Shown: positions 4,848-9,678 of the stretch, one piece after another
How the letters are laid out: the number at the start of each line of letters is the position of its first letter
Position numbering within the stretch: the first letter of the stretch is position 1
Source of the DNA: CAYTZO01 sp964442525
GTDB lineage: Bacteria; Patescibacteriota; Microgenomatia; UBA10105; UBA927
DNA length: 9,678 nt
Assembly: GCA_964442525.1 (NCBI GenBank)
Contig: CAYTZO010000034.1
Span: 1-9,678 of the forward strand
Direction: 5' to 3'
Made by a program: the position numbers and the translations under genes
The notes under the pieces: generated by a model
Told to the model about the DNA's origin: nothing
The model's database searches: none
Seen by the model: the letters and a program-made list of their open reading frames with translations, nothing else

Positions 4848-6260
4848 ATGCGTCGGTCGTTTGAGCCGCTCATTCTTGCCGTAACGGCTTTGCTGTTTAT
4901 CGTTGCAGCCGGAAAAGCGGTAGTTTTTGCAAGAGCGGACACGACGCCCTTTTTAACGGACGAGTCAATTCACCTCTTTAACGCTCTTGATTATCTCGAT
5001 CACATCAGAACCGGTAATCTTTCTAGCGTTTTAAATGCGTACCACTTTTATCCGCCCCTTACTTATCTTGCCTTCGACGCGTGGGCTATGGGGTTTGGCA
5101 TCTCAAAACTCAGCATAACGCTCTTTAACATGAGTGTTATTGGCTTAGGACTTGTTGGGGTTTGGTTCCTTGGTTTGGGAAATACGGTGCTTATGTTGTT
5201 GTCGGCATACGTTTTGCTGAGCTTACGGCCGGCTACGCTTATTTATCCCTGGGCATTCATGCTCGAGATTCCTTCTGCGGTGATGATTCTCTCCGCGGTG
5301 AGTCTGATGACGGCGGCAGTAATGCGCAGGGATACCAGACAGAGGACCGTGTTGTTGGCGGCACTTTTGTCAGGCGCTTCACTTCTGATAAAGTGGTCTG
5401 CTTTGATTTTTCTCATCACTCCGGTCGGGTGGTTTGTGCGTAGCCTCCCCGGGAACAAACGGCTCTTATTTTTTCTCCTGTCAGGCGCATTGCTTCTTTG
5501 GTATCCCATCCACTGGCCGACACTTTTTCGGGATCTTTCTACCTATGCAATAACGATCGGGCTGCGCCGCGAGGACCTCCTGGGATGGAGAGGGGTTGTT
5601 TTTTATCTTGACTACATTCTGAGAAGTTCCCCCATCGTGATTGTTCTTCTCGTCGCTCTCCTTGTATGGAAACCAAAGATTCCAAAAATCGTCTGGTGGA
5701 TATTGGGAATACCGCTTGCCGTTGCCATGCTCCTGCCGAATAAAGACGAGCGTTTTCTTTTTCCTTTTCTTATCGTTTTTGTTGCCGCCTTCAGTTTTTT
5801 TCTTGCCCGGTCATCGGCGCGCAAAGCGATGGGTTTGAGTTTGCTCGTCGGCTTGTATGTCTTTATCCGGCTTCTTTTCTTTTATCCCGCTCCCGAGACC
5901 AGGATATTTGCGATCGACAAGATTCCGAAAGAATCAAACCAGTGGTATTTTTTTGAAGACCCGAGCCCTTATTTTAATCCGTTTAACGTTCGACTGTCTG
6001 CCCGACTCAATGCCATCCCTTATTACCAGGTCAATCAAAATACATTTTTCGAGCCGGGAACAACGGGGGTGACATGCGATTTTCCTTCCCAACCCTTCAC
6101 ATTGGTCGTTTTTAGTTCTCCGCCTCGTCGCTATCCGGACCGATTTGTAACGCCCGCTGTATATTGCAAGAATTTTACCGACATTGTCTGTCAGGAGAAG
6201 AGCCGCGAGACGAGTCAGGCGGGGGAAGTGCTTTCCGTTAACCGTTGTGTAAAACCATAG
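4848..6260 (+). CDS. GT-C membrane glycosyltransferase (ArnT/PMT-like), 470 aa
   Basis: Predicted to transfer a sugar from a polyprenyl-phosphate donor to a protein or glycan on the outer face of the membrane. The first helix (about 8-28) is followed by an outside loop with the acidic pair D38-E39 (LTDESIHLFNAL), the usual GT-C catalytic/metal site, and a downstream HFYPPLTYL motif typical of the PMT/ArnT group. About ten hydrophobic segments extend to about residue 350. A soluble C-terminal domain (about 355-470) holds all four cysteines of the protein (410, 440, 448, 467), suggesting disulfides outside. The ATG at 4848 has no SD and a -10 box 8 nt upstream. The GT2 gene begins 5 nt after the stop, so the two form an operon. 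Acceptor and sugar are not known. Confidence 0.82.
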   Translation: MRRSFEPLILAVTALLFIVAAGKAVVFARADTTPFLTDESIHLFNALDYLDHIRTGNLSSVLNAYHFYPPLTYLAFDAWAMGFGISKLSITLFNMSVIGLGLVGVWFLGLGNTVLMLLSAYVLLSLRPATLIYPWAFMLEIPSAVMILSAVSLMTAAVMRRDTRQRTVLLAALLSGASLLIKWSALIFLITPVGWFVRSLPGNKRLLFFLLSGALLLWYPIHWPTLFRDLSTYAITIGLRREDLLGWRGVVFYLDYILRSSPIVIVLLVALLVWKPKIPKIVWWILGIPLAVAMLLPNKDERFLFPFLIVFVAAFSFFLARSSARKAMGLSLLVGLYVFIRLLFFYPAPETRIFAIDKIPKESNQWYFFEDPSPYFNPFNVRLSARLNAIPYYQVNQNTFFEPGTTGVTCDFPSQPFTLVVFSSPPRRYPDRFVTPAVYCKNFTDIVCQEKSRETSQAGEVLSVNRCVKP

Positions 6261-6265
6261 GAATC

Positions 6266-6940
6266 ATGAAAACGGCAAGTCTTGTTATTTTCACGAAGAA
6301 CGAAATTGAGGGGCTCAAAGCGATGTACCCCGGAATTCCCATCCGTTTATTCACCCAATGTTTTGCCGTGGATTACCGGTCAACGGACGGGACGATTCAG
6401 TTTTTTAAAAAGCGAAAGGTTCCCGTCATTCACCAGGAAGTTCCCGGACGGGGAGAGGCGTTGCGGCTTGCTGTGCAACAGGCGACCGGTGACTATCTCG
6501 TCTTTTTTTCGCCGGACGGCAATGAAGACCCCGGAGATATCCCAAAACTACTCGGCGGTTTGAGAAGCGGCGCCGACATGGTCATTGCCTCACGATTTAT
6601 GGAAAGAGGGGTGAATGAGGAAGATGTGCGTTTGTTTCGGCCGCGCGCATGGGCAAACAGGTTTTTTACTTTTCTCGGAAACGCGGCTTTTGGGGGGACG
6701 ATAACGGATTCAATCAATGGATATCGCGCGATTACCCGAGATGCCTGGAACCGGCTTCATACGACCGCAAGAGGATTTGCCATCGAGTATCAGATGAGCG
6801 TGCAGGCACTTAAGCTGAGGATGAATATTATCGAATTCCCAACCAAGGAGGGGCCTCGCATCGGCGGAAAAAGTACGGCACATTCAATTCCCACCGGCCT
6901 CGCCGTGCTCGGAATATTCCTTAAAGAACTGTTTGTTTAA
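6266..6940 (+). CDS. GT2 glycosyltransferase, polyprenyl-phosphate sugar synthase type, 224 aa
   Basis: GT-A fold enzyme of the DPM1/DPG-synthase-like group, expected to transfer a nucleotide sugar onto polyprenyl phosphate at the inner membrane face. Visible motifs: TKNE (10-13) at the nucleotide site, DYRSTDGT (36-43), PGRGEALRLAV (60-70), the metal-binding acidic cluster SPDGNEDP (82-89), ASRF (108-111), the acceptor-site SINGYRAITR (149-158), and a basic loop EGPRIGGKST (175-184). It has no transmembrane tail, so it is a soluble or peripheral form. I chose the ATG at 6266, 5 nt after the GT-C stop with a weak AGGA before it. A TTG at 6245 would add 7 residues overlapping the upstream gene and leave the family N-terminus off-register. 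It probably supplies the GT-C enzyme with its lipid-linked sugar. The 3' end overlaps the convergent GIY-YIG frame. Confidence 0.85.
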   Translation: MKTASLVIFTKNEIEGLKAMYPGIPIRLFTQCFAVDYRSTDGTIQFFKKRKVPVIHQEVPGRGEALRLAVQQATGDYLVFFSPDGNEDPGDIPKLLGGLRSGADMVIASRFMERGVNEEDVRLFRPRAWANRFFTFLGNAAFGGTITDSINGYRAITRDAWNRLHTTARGFAIEYQMSVQALKLRMNIIEFPTKEGPRIGGKSTAHSIPTGLAVLGIFLKELFV

Positions 6941-7207
6941 TGGTTTTGTTGCTATGGAAAGCCGTTTTTGGATGAGGGAATCTTTTTTAGCTTTAGGTAG
7001 TCGTTTTATCGTTAATTCCCGTTTGAGCGCCTGATTTTTTGAGCGGACGGTTTCCGTATAGACCAACGTTGCCGGGCGGCGGGACCGAACATATTTGGAA
7101 CCAACAACATTACTTTTGTTGTGTTCCTCTGTTCGTCGCTCGATGTCGTTAGTTATGCCGGTGTACAACGAATTATCAGAGCAGCGGAGTATGTAGACAG
7201 TCCACAT
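6884..7207 (-). CDS. GIY-YIG domain protein (UPF0213/YhbQ-like), 107 aa
   Basis: Small single-domain GIY-YIG nuclease-like protein. The N-terminus MWTVYILRCSDNSLYTGITND carries the VYIL and YTG strands, the family's equivalents of GIY and YIG. R24 and R25 (ERRTEEHN) fit the catalytic Arg region, H29 and N30 follow, then SKYVRSRRPATLVYTE and a Glu in KRELTIKRL (E64). These families are proposed to act in DNA repair or processing, but most members are uncharacterised. The last 25 or so residues are atypical and are encoded antisense to the end of the GT2 gene (57-bp overlap). The ATG at 7207 has no SD; its upstream region is cut off by the gap 13 bp away, so promoter and neighbour are unknown. 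Confidence 0.8.
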   Translation of the reverse strand: MWTVYILRCSDNSLYTGITNDIERRTEEHNKSNVVGSKYVRSRRPATLVYTETVRSKNQALKRELTIKRLPKAKKDSLIQKRLSIATKPLNKQFFKEYSEHGEAGGN

Positions 7208-7220
7208 AACTGGTAAGTGA

Positions 7221-7320
7221 NNNNNNNNNNNNNNNNNNNNNNNNNNNNNNNNNNNNNNNNNNNNNNNNNNNNNNNNNNNNNNNNNNNNNNNNNNNNNNNN
7301 NNNNNNNNNNNNNNNNNNNN
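7221..7320. other. Assembly gap of exactly 100 N
   Basis: Second run of exactly 100 N, probably of arbitrary length. It removes the 3' end of the large membrane protein and whatever precedes the GIY-YIG gene. Reading the membrane protein frame straight through the gap is not justified. Confidence 0.95.
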
Positions 7321-8876
7321 TTCGTTCTTACAAACCTGATCCACTCCTCCAGGACTTCAAAGATGACCTTGAGCGGTGCTTCGAGGATAAAGTCAAAGAG
7401 AAAGATAAAGATGTTGATTTTGGCGATTTCGCGGCTGAGCCAATGGCCGGCGTGGATAATGGGGAGGAAGAAAAAGTCAACGATCGGCTCAAGCACTCCC
7501 TGCCTGTCGACGATCTCATATTCCTTGGCTGAGGCGCGTATTCGGTAGGCAAAAAACGAAACAAGCGCGACAAAGAATACAAATATCACCTCGCTCGCCA
7601 CACTGAAACGAAGGTTCGTGAGACCCAGGTTAATCAGCCCAAAGGTAACCACAAATGTCGCGAGGTAAATAAGGGAAAACACGGCGGAGAGAAGGGGCCG
7701 GCGAACCCGTCGCCTGAGCGTAAATGAGCTTGGTTCATTTTTTAACTCATCAAAATGGTAAAGAATTTGTTTGATCCGATCGATAAGACGTTGAGTATTG
7801 TCCTCACCGGGCACGGAAAAAAGACCGGCAACCAAAAAGAGAAGCAGCGGCGGGAAAAGCGTATTGATGACAAGGGGAAGATACGTAATGCGTTTGGCAA
7901 CGTAGATATCATATGGGGCTTCAAGCGCAAGGGCAAAAATCATCTTTGTCAAAAAAATGTAGATGAAGCTTCTCACCACTGCCCGCCGTACCTTGGTACC
8001 GATCTCCTGGTATCTGCGGTTGGCGATCTCGGTAAGCTTGAGAGAAAGTTTGTCCGGATCAGCGATGTATTCATTTGCCTTTTTTTCAACGTCAAAGAAA
8101 AAGTCAGACAGCAGAAGAAACGGGGCTACCTGGCGCCGGATAAATCGGGAGACGGTGTCGGCGGACCGGTCTTTGAGGCAGGTGGCAATATACGTCATGG
8201 TTTTTGCAAACACCGGCACTTCTTCCCGTGCCTGGGATGGAGCGGCGCTCATCCACTCGGGGTTAATGGATTTGAGCAGGTGAAAGGCGATAAGCTCATC
8301 ATCCGCCTTGGCGTATGCCCGCTCGACCGCAATATAGGTCATCGTATTGGCATAACTCTCATCGGTTGCGGGCAGAGAGATGTTTGGCCGTATCACCTGG
8401 TAGAAAAAGTCTATAAGCGCCTGACGCTTTTTAGCCGGGACGATCGTTTCATCAATTTCCGCGGAAGCGACGCCGAGAACAAAATCCCAGCTCAGGTTGC
8501 CGTATCTGCCGGCAGAAGCAAAAAGATCGTGTTTGACGACGAGGTAACGCTCGATAATCGATTGGACTGTGTTTAAAACCTGCTCATCAATAAGCGAGCT
8601 GTCGAAGTATTTTGCCCAAAGAAGTTCGGTGATCAGATGCTCAGCGATTGCTTCTTTTCTGCTTCCGATCAGAAGCCTGCGTTTGAGAATCCGTTCGATT
8701 GCCGCCCTTCGGACGAGGTGTTCAGCGCGGAACTCCACGGCGTTTCTCGCCTTTTCGTAAAGGACGGCGATGGTAGAGACGGTGCGGCTGACGGTCAGGT
8801 GCGTTCCGCTTTTTCCGGCAGGCTTTTCTGCGGCAAATACATCAACAAGCGCCTTGACAATGGGTGATAATTCCAT
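7321..8876 (-). CDS. Large multi-pass membrane protein of unknown function, 3' end lost in gap
   Basis: At least 518 residues, not recognised beyond a sense that similar proteins recur in CPR genomes. Residues 1-295 are soluble, helical and charged, presumably cytosolic. Hydrophobic segments follow at about 301-319, 333-354, 395-416 and 428-446, with a fifth or an amphipathic helix near 487-503. The segment VLEPIVDFFFLPIIHAGHWLS (461-481) before the last helix looks conserved in style. A charged helix (358-392) separates the two helix pairs. I chose the ATG at 8876: a longer reading starts at a TTG at 8930 that lies inside the promoter -35, so it cannot be in the mRNA. No SD is visible, and the predicted leader is about 19 nt. 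The gene is divergent from the heme membrane protein at 9010. A 273-codon antisense frame is a shadow. Confidence 0.78.
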
Positions 8877-8901
8877 AGAGTAATGCGTTGGGGACTGCAC
8901 T

Positions 8902-8930
8902 AGTATAGCAACTCTCTCCCAGAATGGCAA
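8902..8930 (-). promoter_or_regulatory. Promoter of the large membrane protein gene
   Basis: On the minus strand, TTGCCA (8925-8930, 5/6), a 17-bp spacer and TATACT (8902-8907, 5/6) preceded by TGC, so both a good -35 and an extended -10. The predicted start is near 8895, about 19 nt before the ATG at 8876. It settles the start codon, since the TTG alternative coincides with the -35 box. Confidence 0.7.
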
Positions 8931-8994
8931 AACGAGTGCGACTGTCTGACCTTCCTCCCCACCCCGTTTTTTCCAAGAATCTTTTGAGCGGAAA

Positions 8995-9003
8995 TGCTAC
9001 GAT
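8995..9003 (+). promoter_or_regulatory. Possible extended -10 of the heme membrane protein gene
   Basis: TGCTACGAT has the TGn extension and a 4/6 -10 (TACGAT) ending 6 nt before the ATG at 9010. The -35 position is not recognisable. If used, the start would fall on or next to the ATG, giving a leaderless mRNA. Weak on its own; it gains some weight from the same arrangement at other genes here. Confidence 0.3.
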
Positions 9004-9009
9004 ACTTCT

Positions 9010-9669
9010 ATGACGGGAGGAAAGAATCGTCGCCCATATCGCCTTAGGGAAAGAAAACGTCGCAGGCAACCGCTTCTTGACTGGGCGGTACCGATCGGAT
9101 TATTTGCCCTGTATTTTTTCGTGTATAGCGCCGGGGAGGTTGATCCCGAAGGAATGATGAAAACGACGGGGCTGGTTGCACTTGCACTCCTTTCCGTTAC
9201 ACTTTTGGCCGGTCCGGTGGGAAGATTTTTTCCCCGCCTGGGATTTATTCAGGCACACCGAAAATTTTGGGGAATAGCAAGTTTTTTCTTTGTCCTTGTC
9301 CATGTCGCGCTCGCGTTTTGGTATGATTTCAAAGTTACGCTTCCCGCGATCTTTCCCCTCGACAGTCCGGAGCGCTTAGGGCTTTTTGCGGGTATAGCGG
9401 CGTTTACCCTTTTGTTTGCGGTAGCACTCTCTTCAGCAAAACGGATTATTAGAGCCATGGATCCGAGGGTATGGAAATCTGTTCAGCTCGTCAGTTATCT
9501 TGCTCTGCTTTTTGCCGTAATCCACGGCTATCTCATGGAACAAGGCAGCGGACTGCTGGGCACGAAAAGAACAATCGAGCAGACGACCTATGCCGTTGCC
9601 GTGGTCGCCCTTATCATGAAGGTGCTGGTGCTTCTTTCTCCAAAGAGTACGGGGTCTCCTGGTTCCTGA
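9010..9669 (+). CDS. Ferric-reductase-like / MsrQ-like heme membrane protein, 219 aa
   Basis: Integral membrane b-type cytochrome of the ferric reductase-like transmembrane (YedZ/MsrQ) group, expected to pass electrons through the membrane. A very basic N-terminus (residues 5-20) faces the cytosol. About six hydrophobic segments follow (near 24-41, 51-68, 86-104, 123-141, 157-175, 189-209). Candidate heme ligands are H83 (AHRKFWG), H98 (LVHVALAF) and H172 (VIHGYLM); the RxxDPRVWKSVQLVSYL...IH stretch (148-172) matches the family's W..L....Y.......H pattern. The length is close to the roughly 200 residues of MsrQ. No molybdopterin reductase partner (MsrP) or flavin/NAD domain is seen in the window, so its electron donor and acceptor are unknown. 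The ATG at 9010 has no SD. The stop is TGA, and only 9 bases follow. Confidence 0.8.
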   Translation: MTGGKNRRPYRLRERKRRRQPLLDWAVPIGLFALYFFVYSAGEVDPEGMMKTTGLVALALLSVTLLAGPVGRFFPRLGFIQAHRKFWGIASFFFVLVHVALAFWYDFKVTLPAIFPLDSPERLGLFAGIAAFTLLFAVALSSAKRIIRAMDPRVWKSVQLVSYLALLFAVIHGYLMEQGSGLLGTKRTIEQTTYAVAVVALIMKVLVLLSPKSTGSPGS

Positions 9670-9678
9670 CGGGAACGT

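Noticed and set aside
6884..7207. GIY-YIG gene as a homing endonuclease or part of a mobile element
   Set aside because: Only about 107 aa, single domain, no intron, intein or terminal repeats; it fits the small UPF0213/YhbQ-type proteins.
7176..7220. Apparent continuation of the large membrane protein to a stop beyond the gap
   Set aside because: The gap length is probably arbitrary, so the frame after it is meaningless, and these bases overlap the 5' end of the GIY-YIG gene.
7755..8576. 273-codon plus-strand frame
   Set aside because: Wholly antisense to the large membrane protein, whose hydrophobic pattern and promoter are convincing; no domain in the shadow.
8881..8930. TTG start at 8930 giving an 18-residue longer membrane protein
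   Set aside because: The TTG coincides with the -35 box and would lie outside the transcript; the ATG at 8876 is downstream of the predicted start.

Overview
The window looks like chromosomal DNA of a Candidate Phyla Radiation (Patescibacteria) bacterium, most likely Microgenomates/Gottesmanbacteria-like. This rests on four things: a trigger factor with no FKBP isomerase domain, a protein with the tail I associate with the DUF5660 family of those lineages, several lineage-type membrane and exported proteins of unknown function, and almost no Shine-Dalgarno sequences. It is a scaffold rather than one contiguous read: two N runs of exactly 100 bases (2997-3096 and 7221-7320) are probably default gaps of unknown length, so joins across them are assumptions. 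I see no insertion sequence, prophage, CRISPR array or replication origin.

Left block, all minus strand, read from the first gap toward base 1: an exported helical protein whose start lies in the gap, a one-pass Pro-rich membrane protein, PPIase-less trigger factor (tig), a DUF5660-like protein, and a small zinc-ribbon protein. Spacers are 5, 50, 70 and 3 bp. The two larger ones hold promoter-like sequence, so this is probably several overlapping transcription units.

Middle block, minus strand: tRNA-Leu(UAG) with its own promoter, preceded by two divergent paralogues of a lysozyme-like fold. One is exported (3275-3835), the other membrane-anchored (4209-4811). Between them lie 373 bp of noncoding DNA with a GC hairpin terminator, a near-consensus promoter and about 230 nt of strongly structured leader. 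That leader opens with a terminator-like hairpin only a few bases after the predicted transcription start. It is the most interesting feature of the window.

Right block, plus strand from 4848: a GT-C glycosyltransferase and, 5 bp later, a GT2 glycosyltransferase of the polyprenyl-phosphate sugar synthase type. The inferred division of labour is that the GT2 makes the lipid-linked sugar and the GT-C transfers it outside the membrane. Converging on the GT2 is a GIY-YIG protein whose 3' end overlaps it by 57 bp. Beyond the second gap is a large multi-pass membrane protein of unknown function (minus strand, 3' end lost in the gap), divergent from a ferric-reductase/MsrQ-like heme membrane protein.

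The common theme is the cell envelope: peptidoglycan-hydrolase-like enzymes, surface glycosylation, exported and anchored proteins, and a membrane electron carrier. A second theme is expression: several genes have a -10 box so close to the ATG that their mRNAs would be leaderless or nearly so.
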